From Methanobrevibacter millerae (GTDB lineage: Archaea > Methanobacteriota > Methanobacteria > Methanobacteriales > Methanobacteriaceae): DNA of 64,000 nucleotides. The notes beneath the pieces are model-generated. The model was given only the letters and a program-made list of their open reading frames with translations. It was not told the DNA's origin and searched no databases. The position numbers were made by a program, and so were the translations under genes. The stretch spans positions 110,522-174,521 of the forward strand of contig NZ_FMXB01000003.1 of NCBI RefSeq assembly GCF_900103415.1, given 5' to 3'. Shown in pieces: positions 1-8,170 of the stretch (the stretch's first letter is position 1; each line of letters begins with the position of its first letter).

Positions 1-2
1 GA

Positions 3-59
3 GCATTAAGGGAATTCATGCCTTCCGGTGAAAGGGATATTATCATTCCTTCAATTTAA
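3..59 (+). CDS. 3' end of an unidentified CDS (truncated by window edge)
   Basis: One plus-strand frame is open from the window edge and ends at a TAA at 57-59. It reads ALREFMPSGERDIIIPSI, which looks like an ordinary coding tail rather than the AT-rich noise that follows. It is too short to identify a family. A stem-loop repeat begins about 55 bases after the stop and may end its transcript. The call rests only on composition and position. Confidence 0.35.
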   Translation, partial: ALREFMPSGERDIIIPSI

Positions 60-114
60 AAATCAATGAAAATGGTGGAAAAACGGCAGTAATTGGAAAA
101 TAAGAATGGATTGT

Positions 115-199
115 TGCATTGATAAATTAATTAAGATTAAAATTTATATCATCAAACTTTGCCCAAACATAAATGAATCTTAATGTCAATATCAATGCA
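115..199. repeat. Stem-loop repeat, copy A (upstream of mtd)
   Basis: An imperfect palindrome with perfect 10-base ends, TGCATTGATA at 115-124 and TATCAATGCA at 190-199. It has inner complementary blocks TTAAGATT (131-138) and AATCTTAA (176-183). A clearly related element with the same block order lies at 2172-2270, and both are followed by a T-rich stretch that includes a similar TTATATTTAAAT or CATATTTAAATC string. It may be a structured terminator or processed RNA, or a MITE-like element. No transposase is visible nearby. Confidence 0.6.
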
Positions 200-1280
200 T
201 TTAATCTTTTTCAATTTTATTATATTTAAATATGCATTTTAAAGCCGATGTGAATTTAAATTTGCTGCTTTTTCACCTCTTTTTTTATAAACTGTTCATA
301 ATATTCTGTATTTTGCTTATTTTTTCACATTTAATCCCTGAATTAACGTTTCATTAACGGGTCATATGTGCAGGCGAAAAATCGAGTAATGTATTGAATT
401 TGCCTTTTGGGAATTTCTTGCGTGCTGATGATTTTTCGATGGGGTTTTAGATTTATTAATACTTTCAGAATAAATTTTATTATTTATATATTATTATTTT
501 TTTAAAAAGTATTACATTTTCTTTATCCAATTTAAACTCCGTATTTTCCTCATCAACTGATTTAAATAAGTTATTTTCATTTGTATTAAATTATTTTCTG
601 GGGTTTGCTGCTTTTTGATAGTGAATAATCTGTTATATTTTTTTAACTTACTCTGTGTTTAAATTTTAAAATCAGTTAAATTAATACTTTTATATTTTAA
701 CTTAATTTTGACCAATATTTGCTAATTTAAAAACTTAATATTAATTTTCATAAAATTATGTTGCTTTTAAAATAATTAAAATCAAATCAGACGTTTTTTA
801 AACGTTTTATTTTTAAGAAACTTTTATATGCTTATTACTTCTAATATATAAACTTGATTATTAGTTAAATAATCATTAATTTGAGGATTGTATTAAGTCA
901 GTTAATACTTTTAATAAGGTATTAATCGATTAAGCACAATTCTCCGGAAAGTAACCTGTGTGCGAAATTATGGCGATAAATAATTCTGCATGTTGAATGA
1001 AAATCCTTAAACGGCATTCCTTAAAAGTTATTTGACTGCTTTAGCTTTCGGTGATTCAATAAAAAGTGATGCATTAAAGCTATAAGCTATTTTAAATCAT
1101 TAAAAACTATTGTAATCACGTCGTGGAGAGAGATTTCTGAATTGCCGAAAATTAACTGGGTGTCCGGAATGTTTGTTCGTGCATTTGGATGTTATTGTCG
1201 CAATACATTAGGTTATTTTCCTAAAATCAAACAGAAATGTTTGTTAATGACGATGTAATAGACACATAAAAAGAATTCAT
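200..1280. other. Long gene-free AT-rich stretch upstream of mtd
   Basis: No convincing ORF exists in this ~1.1 kb. The first 600 bases are almost pure A/T. From about 900 to 1220 the sequence is visibly richer in G and C and contains short complementary arms: TTAATAC/GTATTAA at 903-925, and TAGCTTT/AAAGCTA around 1041-1083. That part is treated below as a possible untranslated leader or RNA gene. Confidence 0.6.
850..1220 (+). ncRNA. Possible structured RNA or long mtd leader
   Basis: A TATA-like box (CTTTTATATG, about 822-831) lies ~25 bases before 850. The sequence that follows is less AT-rich than its surroundings and has several short inverted repeats, but no ORF with a ribosome site. 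In low-GC archaea, raised GC outside genes is a known sign of stable RNA. It could equally be a long 5' untranslated region of mtd. No known RNA family was recognised. Confidence 0.2.
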
Positions 1281-1311
1281 GAATAATGAGGGATTTATTC
1301 CTTCATTATTC
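1281..1311 (+). promoter_or_regulatory. Hairpin in the mtd 5' leader
   Basis: GAATAATGAGG (1281-1291) can pair with CCTTCATTATTC (1300-1311), with one bulged base and a short loop. The hairpin ends about 10 bases before the GGTGA ribosome site of mtd and 21 bases before its ATG. It could therefore affect translation or mRNA stability. There is no T-run after it, so it is not a simple terminator. Confidence 0.4.
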
Positions 1312-1332
1312 AAATGAAAGAATGGTGAAATA

Positions 1333-2163
1333 ATGGTAGTGAAAATTTGCATATTAAGAAGCGGAAATATTGGAACCTCTCCAGTATTGGACTTGTTATT
1401 GGATGAAAGGGCAGACAGACCAAACATTGACGTTAGAGTGTTCGGGTCCGGAGCTAAAATGAATCCTGAACAAGTTGAAAATGTTGTACCTAAATTAGAA
1501 CAATTTGATCCTGATTTCTGTAAATTTATCAGCCCAAACCCTGGGGCACCTGGTCCTGCAAGAGCAAGGGAAATCCTCTCTGAAGCAGACATACCAGCCG
1601 TTATCATCGGTGACGCTCCAGGTAAGGGCAAAAAAGATGAAATTGAAGAACAGGGCCTCGGCTACATTATCGTAATGTCTGATCCGATGATTGGTGCAAA
1701 AAGGGAATGGCTGGACCCTACAGAAATGGCTATTTTCAATGCAGACATCATCAAGGTACTTGCTGAAACCGGTGCATTAAGACTGGTTCAAAACACAATC
1801 GATGACATGATTGCTGCAGTTGATGCAGGTAAGGAAATCGAATTGCCTAAACTCATTATCACCGCAGAAAAAGCTGTCGAAGCAGGCGGATTTGAAAATC
1901 CATATGCCAAAGCTAAAGCAATCGCAGCTTACGAAATGGCTGGCGCTGTAGCCAATTTAGATATGAAAGGTTGTTTCATGACAAAAGGATTTGAAAATTT
2001 CATCCCATTAGTCGCTGCAGCCCACGAAATGGCAGCTTGCGCAGCTAAATTAGCTGATGAAGCAAGAGACATTGAAAAATCAAACGACACTCTTTTAAGG
2101 ACTCCTCACATGAAAGAAGGAGAAACCGGATGTAAAAGATGTTTGATTTCAAAACCGGAATAG
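1333..2163 (+). CDS. mtd: F420-dependent methylenetetrahydromethanopterin dehydrogenase
   Basis: Catalyses the reversible, F420-dependent reduction of methenyl- to methylene-tetrahydromethanopterin in the cytoplasmic CO2-to-methane pathway. The 276-residue product has the family's usual length and N-terminus (MVVKICILRSGNIGTSPV). Other family-type segments are the FISPNPGAPGPARAREIL stretch near residues 63-80 and the DPMIGAKREWLDP block near 115-127. The protein is alanine-rich and helical towards its C-terminus. The ATG at 1333 follows a GGTGA ribosome site. The gene stands alone, with a leader hairpin in front and a stem-loop repeat immediately behind. Codon use and the long leader fit a highly expressed gene. 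Identification is secure; regulation by the leader is inference. Confidence 0.97.
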   Translation: MVVKICILRSGNIGTSPVLDLLLDERADRPNIDVRVFGSGAKMNPEQVENVVPKLEQFDPDFCKFISPNPGAPGPARAREILSEADIPAVIIGDAPGKGKKDEIEEQGLGYIIVMSDPMIGAKREWLDPTEMAIFNADIIKVLAETGALRLVQNTIDDMIAAVDAGKEIELPKLIITAEKAVEAGGFENPYAKAKAIAAYEMAGAVANLDMKGCFMTKGFENFIPLVAAAHEMAACAAKLADEARDIEKSNDTLLRTPHMKEGETGCKRCLISKPE

Positions 2164-2171
2164 AATTAGAA

Positions 2172-2270
2172 GACTGCATTGATAGATTTAATTAAGATTG
2201 AAATAACTTTATATTTCATCATCAGCCCAATAAAATTAAATAAATCTTAATGTTTCATATCAATGTAGTT
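2172..2270. repeat. Stem-loop repeat, copy B (downstream of mtd)
   Basis: Related to the element at 115-199. The left arm GACTGCATTGATA (2172-2184) faces the right arm TATCAATGTAGTT (2258-2270), and the outer bases pair only through G-U, which suggests a structure kept at RNA level. Inner blocks TTAATTAAGATT and AATCTTAATG are shared with copy A, while the loop differs. It begins 9 bases after the mtd stop, so it could act as a terminator or 3'-end processing signal. Confidence 0.6.
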
Positions 2271-2498
2271 ATTCTTTTTTTATTTCATCATATTTAAATC
2301 AAGATTATTAAAAAGTTGGTGGAAATTCTATTAACTACTATTCTCCTATATTTTCATCATACTTTTTTATAATAAGTAAGGTTGGAGGTATATGGTTTTT
2401 AATCGTATATTTCCAATCATTTTTACTTCGTTTTTAAAAATAGCTATTTTTTGAAGTGTTTTAACAAAAAAATAAAAAAAGAAAGGAAAATTTTAGGT
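2271..2498. other. Intergenic region between mtd and top6A
   Basis: A convergent gap. Next to the top6A stop, T-rich runs on the minus strand (2464-2486) resemble archaeal oligo-T terminators for the Topo VI transcript. A 20-codon plus-strand mini-ORF (2392-2454, hydrophobic product starting MVFNRIFPIIF) has GGAGG only 3 bases before its ATG and a TATA-like stretch near 2364. It is too weak to call as a gene. Confidence 0.4.
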
Positions 2499-3593
2499 TT
2501 AATTTTCCAGTTGTTCGAGTTTTTCCGGGAAGTAGTTGTCAACAACGTACTCGAGCCCATATTTTGAGAAAGACTGCTGTTCTGCTTTCTTCCCGATTTT
2601 AAGCATTTTTTTGATTTCAGTTTGCCAGAAATCGCTTTTATACCTTGGGTCTTTTGAAAGCTCTTTAAGCCTCATGACGTCAACGTCCTTGAGTTTATCG
2701 GTAGGCAGGTCATAGTTGATAATGTCTGATGCCGTTACTCCCATAAACTTTGCGTTTGGAGTGGCTAAGTCATGATTAACGTGAGCAAGCTTCGCACTTC
2801 CGGAAATGATAACCTGTGCGATGTGGAATCCCCAAGGGTCTCCGTCGTTACAGATATAAACTGGCAGTTCAAGCTCTTCGTTAACCCTTTTGATGAATCT
2901 TCTGGTTGCACGTGCTGCCTGACCCTTAAGTCCGACAATCAATGTGTTGAACCTTTCGTTAGCGTTTTCCTGAACCATACGGTGGAACATTCCCATGGTT
3001 TCCACTGCAATGACCCTTTCGACTCCGCAGTCTAAAAATTCGACCTGATCGATTGTAGGAGAAATTGTATAGCCTGATTTTCCGGCCTTTGCAGCATTGA
3101 TTTCAACGTCGTCATCTAAGAGAGTAATGTCTCCGTAAACTGACGCACCGTCCTCTTCGGGCATTAGTCCCAAATCCTCACGGGTGGTACCTAAGGTAAC
3201 TTCCAAATCCTCTCCGACGATGTTTGATTCCTGCTGGTTTTTAAAGCTTATTCCCCAGCCTTCGGAAACGTAATACATTTCCCTGATGGTAGCTGTCTTT
3301 TCTCTTGCAACCAGATCCTTACAGAAATTGGCGACATAAACCATCTGGCCCAGTTTCCTGATTTGCTTAACGTTACCGAGTGATCTTCTTCCGTACCTGT
3401 CGCCTAAAACGTAGTATCTTTTGGCGTCATCGTATACGATGTTTCCGGTACCTCTTGAAGGAACCTTGATTGAAGGAACTTGCTGCTTTTCAATCTCTTC
3501 AATGATTTCCTGACCTAATCCTTTCAGCTTGTTGAAAGTGTATTCTTTTCTTAATTCCTTATGGGATTTGCCTTCCTGTTTTATTTCAGTCAT
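2499..3593 (-). CDS. top6A: DNA topoisomerase VI subunit A
   Basis: Catalytic subunit of the type IIB topoisomerase that cuts both DNA strands and relaxes or decatenates DNA together with subunit B; it is homologous to Spo11. The 364-residue product has the 5Y-CAP region with the catalytic tyrosine in the [12 protein letters not shown] segment (about residue 107). The Toprim metal site follows as [11 protein letters not shown] (about residues 248-258). It is the second gene of a top6B-top6A pair with only 8 bases between them, the usual archaeal arrangement, so both subunits come from one mRNA. Its stop is followed by T-rich sequence. Length and motifs are typical. Confidence 0.97.
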   Translation of the reverse strand: MTEIKQEGKSHKELRKEYTFNKLKGLGQEIIEEIEKQQVPSIKVPSRGTGNIVYDDAKRYYVLGDRYGRRSLGNVKQIRKLGQMVYVANFCKDLVAREKTATIREMYYVSEGWGISFKNQQESNIVGEDLEVTLGTTREDLGLMPEEDGASVYGDITLLDDDVEINAAKAGKSGYTISPTIDQVEFLDCGVERVIAVETMGMFHRMVQENANERFNTLIVGLKGQAARATRRFIKRVNEELELPVYICNDGDPWGFHIAQVIISGSAKLAHVNHDLATPNAKFMGVTASDIINYDLPTDKLKDVDVMRLKELSKDPRYKSDFWQTEIKKMLKIGKKAEQQSFSKYGLEYVVDNYFPEKLEQLEN

Positions 3594-3601
3594 ATAATCA
3601 C

Positions 3602-5308
3602 CTATTCTTCAAATTCTCCTTCTTCATCATCTTCTTCTTCAAAGTTAAGATTACTGTGCTCTTCGTCAACGGCATAGCCCATTTCATCAAACTCTTCCAT
3701 GATGATTGCGTCAAGCTCTTCTTCCTCAACTTCCTCTTCAACTTTCTCTCCAAGCAGTTCTGCAAGAGCTCTCTTGGTTACCTTTGCAAGGACTTCCTGA
3801 TATTCAGGAACGCCGGTTTCACCGAGTTTTGCTGCCTCTTCAATGATGACAGGTACGTATTCCTCGAATACTTTGGAACGTTTTTCCTTTTCCTTGGCTG
3901 CTCTTTTGGATCTGATATGCTTTTGGAGCTGACGGGCCAGTTTCATTGTGGCCTGCCTGATTTCCTGAACGATTTCAGGTTCCGGGGATACGCTCTGCTT
4001 ACCTGTTGAGAGGTAAGGAACCTGAGTTGAAATAATGTTTACAAATAATGTCAGCGGAGTGTTGTCCAGGTCTTTTAGACCGTAGCGTTTCCAGTCAATG
4101 CTTTTCAGTGCTTCAGTGATTGCACAGCTTCCTGCGTCAAAAGTCAAAGGAACCCTGTTTGCGAATCTCATGATTTCGGATTTTCTCTGTTCATTGACTT
4201 TTCTTCCTGAATTTCCTCCGTAAGCAAGACCTGCTTCAATGATGAATGAAACACCACCGGCGTAGGTTACAGGCTTTCTTGTGATTGTGGTAACGAATTC
4301 AGGCTGAAGGATCTGTTTCATACCCTTTTCAATCTGGTCTGAACCGATTGGTATGAGTCCGTCTGTTGGAGGTGCCATGAACTTCATTTTCTTGAAGCAG
4401 TGAACGATAGCTTCAGCTTCAGCAAACGTTATGTCCTTAGGACGCTTGTTCATGTCTATTCCGGTCATTTCGGCTATTTCGTCCACTCTCTTGTTGGACA
4501 TCCTTGACATTGAAGCTGTAAGCATGCTTTTGTATCTTCTCTTGTCGGTATTCTTAGCCATTGTCATCAAATCGTCAGCGCTTACACCTTTAGGGTGCGG
4601 AAGCACTTCCTTAGGCTGTACAGGGACAATGTCAGCAGCCCTTTTGAAGATGTATTTGTGTCCTGTAGGGTCTCTGAAAGTAATCTGTGCGTGAGGGTTT
4701 CCGATCATTGTTCTTCTTATGTATTCAAAGGCACCCTGTTCCGCCATGGAATATGAAACGTCCTTGAACTGGAGTTCAATGCAGACTCCCGTGGATTCTG
4801 CCGGGTAGTCTTCCCTTTCCATTAAAATTCCTCTGTTGTTTTCAACGTCCATCTGGAATTTCATCTTGACTCCCTTGATTTCATCCCCTTCCTTGTAGCA
4901 TGAAATTACTTTGGCCGGCTTACCTGTAGTCATCTGTGATAAAAGCACACATCCACTACAACCTAAACCCTGCTGTCCTCTGGATTGGATATTTCTGAAT
5001 TTGGATCCTGCAAACATCATACAGTATACCTGCATGACATAGTCCTCAGGAATTCCCGGTCCGTTGTCTTTATGTCTTAAAATGTAATGTTCTTTGTCAA
5101 CACGCATCAGTTCGATATCAATGTCCGGCAGGATTCCGGCTTCTTCACATGCGTCAAAACTGTTTGTAATCAGCTCGTGAAAAACAATGGTTAATGAACG
5201 GATTTTACCGGTGAAACCTAACATCTGCTTGTTTTTTCTAAAGAACTGGGATGGTGTTAATCTGTCGAAATCTTCATCCCAATCAATACCTATTTGCTGT
5301 TCGGCCAA
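3602..5308 (-). CDS. top6B: DNA topoisomerase VI subunit B
   Basis: ATP-binding GHKL subunit of Topo VI; ATP-driven dimerisation opens and closes the strand-passage gate. The Bergerat fold is visible: [15 protein letters not shown] (N-box, about residues 44-58), DNGPGIP (about 97-103) and [10 protein letters not shown] (about 131-140), followed by the helix-two-turn-helix and transducer regions. The C-terminus is a strongly acidic tail after about residue 525. The start is TTG at 5308, chosen because AAGGAGG lies 7 bases upstream and no better ATG exists. A TATA-like box lies further upstream at 5368-5378. The length of 568 is normal for Methanobacteriales. It is upstream partner of top6A in a two-gene operon. 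Confidence 0.97.
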   Translation of the reverse strand: MAEQQIGIDWDEDFDRLTPSQFFRKNKQMLGFTGKIRSLTIVFHELITNSFDACEEAGILPDIDIELMRVDKEHYILRHKDNGPGIPEDYVMQVYCMMFAGSKFRNIQSRGQQGLGCSGCVLLSQMTTGKPAKVISCYKEGDEIKGVKMKFQMDVENNRGILMEREDYPAESTGVCIELQFKDVSYSMAEQGAFEYIRRTMIGNPHAQITFRDPTGHKYIFKRAADIVPVQPKEVLPHPKGVSADDLMTMAKNTDKRRYKSMLTASMSRMSNKRVDEIAEMTGIDMNKRPKDITFAEAEAIVHCFKKMKFMAPPTDGLIPIGSDQIEKGMKQILQPEFVTTITRKPVTYAGGVSFIIEAGLAYGGNSGRKVNEQRKSEIMRFANRVPLTFDAGSCAITEALKSIDWKRYGLKDLDNTPLTLFVNIISTQVPYLSTGKQSVSPEPEIVQEIRQATMKLARQLQKHIRSKRAAKEKEKRSKVFEEYVPVIIEEAAKLGETGVPEYQEVLAKVTKRALAELLGEKVEEEVEEEELDAIIMEEFDEMGYAVDEEHSNLNFEEEDDEEGEFEE

Positions 5309-5624
5309 AATTTTTCCTCCTTAGATTTTTATTAGTTTTTCTATAATTAAAATTATTAAATTTATCACTATATAAAAGACATCCAAGAGCGTCTGATAAG
5401 TAATATTTTTACATTACTCTATCTAAGCCATTGAAAAATATACAATAAATTAATAATAAAAATTGTAAAAAATATAGTATTTACACTATGTTATCTATAT
5501 ATGTTGGTTGAAGTATATAATAGTTTGCCATAACCTATGTTAATATTCTAGTTTCATGGCATTATTCTAATGGTTGAGTAATAATTCACTATAAAAAAAG
5601 AAGGTCAGTAACATGTAATGGATG
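5309..5624. other. Gap between dim2 and top6B
   Basis: About 315 AT-rich bases with no ORF. It holds the top6B leader and TATA box at the low-coordinate end. Near 5600-5633 is an inverted repeat beside the dim2 stop (GTAACAT...ATGTTAC, about 5608-5631) that may form the 3' hairpin of the dim2 mRNA. Nothing else was recognised. Confidence 0.4.
5368..5378 (-). promoter_or_regulatory. TATA box for top6B-top6A
   Basis: On the minus strand this reads CTTTTATATAG, a good match to the archaeal box A. Transcription would begin about 25 bases downstream, near 5345, leaving a short leader that contains the AAGGAGG ribosome site of top6B. Confidence 0.45.
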
Positions 5625-6245
5625 TTACTGTAAAGTTTCTTCATCAAATTCGATTCCATCCCTAAACTCAATTTTGTCATCATGGATTCCAACAAGATCC
5701 TTGAATTCCTTGAGCTTGAGGGTCTCTTTCTTGTTTTCCAAAAAGGCATAAACTGATTTGTGCCTTGAACCGTTCAAAATCATTTCAATGGCTTCCTTGG
5801 CAATCATGACATTGTCCATCTCACCTATCAATGAAACGGTCTTGCCGTAAATGGCCATGTCCACATCGGCAAGTTCGGTAATGAGCTCACGGGTTTTGCC
5901 GTCCTTTCCGATAATTCTGCCTTTGTATCTGGCCAGAGCCTTCTTGGATTTGCCCACATAAAGGGGCAGCTTTATGATTTCAAGATAAATGTCATCATGA
6001 ATCAGCTTTTTGGCAATTTCCGGGTTGAAGCCCCTTGCTATTGCCTTTACGATGTGGTTTGCATTCCAAACGCCTAAAGGATCTTCCATGTCCTCGCGGG
6101 GTGAAATGTAAACAGTTCCTTCATCGCTGTCGATATCAAGAATGGTGCCGGTAAGGTCTTCAATGGATTTTTTCACTTCCCCATTTTTACCGATTAATGC
6201 ACCGACTCTGTTTTGAGGTATTTTTAAATAATCTGTTTCAGGCAT
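5625..6245 (-). CDS. KH-domain ribosome biogenesis protein (Dim2/Pno1-like)
   Basis: Archaeal homologue of eukaryotic Pno1/Dim2, an RNA-binding protein that acts in small-subunit rRNA maturation with the RIO kinase. Two KH domains are visible: the GXXG loop [10 protein letters not shown] at about residues 16-25, and a second, [10 protein letters not shown], near residue 110. The start is placed at the ATG at 6245, because AGGTGAT sits a few bases upstream and overlaps an upstream in-frame GTG (6254) that would leave no room for a ribosome site. The product is 206 residues, typical of the family. In many euryarchaea this gene is next to RIO1 and aIF1A; here those two lie 6.6 kb away. It lies directly upstream of top6B on the same strand. 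Confidence 0.9.
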   Translation of the reverse strand: MPETDYLKIPQNRVGALIGKNGEVKKSIEDLTGTILDIDSDEGTVYISPREDMEDPLGVWNANHIVKAIARGFNPEIAKKLIHDDIYLEIIKLPLYVGKSKKALARYKGRIIGKDGKTRELITELADVDMAIYGKTVSLIGEMDNVMIAKEAIEMILNGSRHKSVYAFLENKKETLKLKEFKDLVGIHDDKIEFRDGIEFDEETLQ

Positions 6246-6424
6246 TTCTATCACCTTCGTTAATTAATTATTTGTAAAAATTTCTATTTAAAACTTATTT
6301 TTAGGTCATGTTGGTTAATATATTTTTCTTTGAAATTCAATTTTTCAAGATTATTCTGTTATATAAATTTAAATAATAGCTTTGATAAAATTACAATCAA
6401 GAAAAATATCATCATCATTTCTTA

Positions 6425-6740
6425 TTGTGTTAATTTAATCAGGGTCTGTTTTAAGAATTCGTGAAGTTCTTTTAAATGTTTAAACTGCGATGAAGATATT
6501 CTACGATTGCAGGAGATGATTGGTTTGGATGAGCTTAAAGTTGAAAGAAGGACAATTTTCGATGAATTTAAACTTGAAGGCATAAAAGAAGGTAAAGCTA
6601 AAGGCAAACTTGAAGGCATAAAAGAAGGTAGTTTGGATGTTTTGAATAGTTTTGCTAATGATCCTGAATGCCCTTATACTATCGAGCAATTAGCTAAAAA
6701 ATTTGGATTCACCGTTGATGAAATAAGTAAAGGGAAATAA
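6425..6740 (+). pseudogene. Rpn-like (PD-(D/E)XK) protein tail remnant 1
   Basis: A frame from about 6465 to 6740 encodes the tail of a recombination-promoting nuclease (Rpn)-like protein: CDEDILRLQEMIGLDELKVE, then Lys/Glu/Gly heptad-like repeats (EGIKEGKAKG), then a conserved end containing NSFANDPECPYTIEQLAKKF. The only in-frame start is a poorly placed TTG (6507). Just upstream another frame reads RIREVLLNV before a stop, which joins naturally to CDEDILRLQ by a frameshift near 6480. The catalytic N-terminal domain is missing. It is probably a decayed fragment. It closely resembles the next small ORF. Confidence 0.55.
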
Positions 6741-6841
6741 ACTTTTATTTATTTCCTTTTTCATTTTTTAACCAGAGTACTTTTTAACCTGTCGCTATTT
6801 CGAGTTTTAATTAGATATTTTTTGATTTTTGGAGGTTCAAT

Positions 6842-7048
6842 ATGGATTATTCTGATAATCTTGAACTTGAAAAAAGAACCATTTTCGATGAATTTAAGCT
6901 TGTAGGTATGAAAGAAGGTATGGAAGAAGGCAGTCTGTCTGTTTTGAATGCATTTGCTAATGATCCTGAATTTCCTTATGATGCAGAGCAATTGGCAGAA
7001 AGGTTCGGATTCACAGTTGATGAGATACTTGATTGGAAAGCTGAATAG
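6842..7048 (+). CDS. Rpn-like C-terminal tail, stand-alone small protein
   Basis: A 68-residue ORF with a well-placed GGAGG 5 bases before its ATG. It shares RTIFDEFKL, a short K/E/G spacer and the ending (FANDPEFPYDAEQLAERF, FTVDEIL) with the remnant just upstream. In full-length Rpn-family proteins this segment follows the nuclease domain. Because it has its own ribosome site it may be translated as a free tail; Rpn loci are known to produce separate C-terminal proteins in bacteria. It could equally be a second decaying fragment. Function here is unknown. Confidence 0.5.
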   Translation: MDYSDNLELEKRTIFDEFKLVGMKEGMEEGSLSVLNAFANDPEFPYDAEQLAERFGFTVDEILDWKAE

Positions 7049-7143
7049 TTGATTGTAGATTTCTATAGAAAGTCGATTCATTTTTAATGCAAAATGATAA
7101 TTTTTTATACATTAAAGTAAATAATTCTAACTTAGGTATTAAC

Positions 7144-8133
7144 ATGAATGAGAAAATAATATTAGGTCTTCCGAAAGGAAGTTTAAATAACGTAAAAAGA
7201 GGAAATACTCATCAGTTGTTTGTTGATGCAGGTTATGAAGTTAAAGGATACGAACCTGGTGATGAGTCTTACGAAATCGAAATATTGAACGATGACAGCA
7301 TAGTTGCTTTTTTAACTCGTCCGCAATCCACTCCAGTCGAATTGAATAGGGGAATGGTTGACATAGCTATTGTCGGAGAGGATTGGGTTAAGGAAGAATC
7401 CGTATTGAGGGATACAAACACCATCAAGCTCGGTGATTTGGATTATGGAAAAACCCGTTTGATTGTGGCAGTTCCTAAGGATTCTCCATATGAAAATCTA
7501 TCAGACTTTTTTAGAGCAAACAAGGACAGGAAAACTCCAATCCTATGTTTCACTGAATATCCTAACCTGACCAGAAAATTCTTCATGGAAAATGAGGCAT
7601 ATCAGGAAATATATGGCGATGCCGTTCCTTTCGTTCAGGTCAGGGGACTGACTCACGGTGACAATGAAATGGTTCAGGTAATCAACTCCGACGGTGCCAC
7701 TGAAGTCTACATTGCAAAAGGTGCGGATTTAATCGTTGACAATACTCAAACCGGAAGCAGCCTGAGAAAAGCAGGACTTAAGGAAATCGAAACCATTCTG
7801 CATTCTTCAGCAGGTCTTTACGCAAGCGAAAAGATTAGCGATGAAAAGCTTGAAAAGGCCAAAATGATTTATCAGCAGCTGCTGGGAGCAATTACCGCAA
7901 AGAAATACTTCGATGTCAAGTTCAACATTGCAAACAACAAAATCGAAGATGTTTCCAATTACCTGATTGAAAACAAGCTTTGCGCAGACGAACCTACAAT
8001 CACTCCGGGTTCCGATTTCTCACAAATCAACGTTTTGATCCCGAAATCAAAATTCCCTGAAATGGTCGATGCAATTAAAGGATTTGACGCAACTTCCATC
8101 ATCAGAAACGACTTAAAACAGCTGGTCAACTAA
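7144..8133 (+). CDS. hisG: ATP phosphoribosyltransferase, long form (HisG)
   Basis: First enzyme of histidine synthesis, joining ATP and PRPP. The protein begins [14 protein letters not shown], as HisG proteins do. It has a [13 protein letters not shown] segment near residue 140 and the PRPP-binding region [20 protein letters not shown] near 197-216. It ends in a HisG_C regulatory domain (about 260-329). The start is the ATG at 7144, with AGGT 6 bases upstream; an in-frame ATG at 7087 lacks a ribosome site. At 329 residues it is about 40 longer than the common long form, through insertions near residues 16-45 and 150-175. It stands alone with no other his genes nearby. Family membership is clear; the insertions make it a divergent version. 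Confidence 0.8.
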   Translation: MNEKIILGLPKGSLNNVKRGNTHQLFVDAGYEVKGYEPGDESYEIEILNDDSIVAFLTRPQSTPVELNRGMVDIAIVGEDWVKEESVLRDTNTIKLGDLDYGKTRLIVAVPKDSPYENLSDFFRANKDRKTPILCFTEYPNLTRKFFMENEAYQEIYGDAVPFVQVRGLTHGDNEMVQVINSDGATEVYIAKGADLIVDNTQTGSSLRKAGLKEIETILHSSAGLYASEKISDEKLEKAKMIYQQLLGAITAKKYFDVKFNIANNKIEDVSNYLIENKLCADEPTITPGSDFSQINVLIPKSKFPEMVDAIKGFDATSIIRNDLKQLVN

Positions 8134-8137
8134 TTCT

Positions 8138-8170
8138 GGGGGCAAATGCCTCCGTTTCATTCTTTTTTTA
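8138..8170 (+). terminator. Terminator after hisG
   Basis: GGGGGC (8138-8143) pairs with GCCTCC (8148-8153), with one G-U pair, and a T-rich run follows at 8160-8170. It sits between the convergent hisG and DUF2142 genes. Confidence 0.6.

Noticed and set aside
1227-1631. Minus-strand ORF of 134 codons over the mtd start
   Set aside because: It is antisense to mtd, covers its leader hairpin, and has no ribosome site or recognisable family; a shadow frame.
2392-2454. Hydrophobic 20-codon mini-ORF after mtd
   Set aside because: Ribosome site is too close to the ATG and the likely promoter would start transcription after that site; too short to support.
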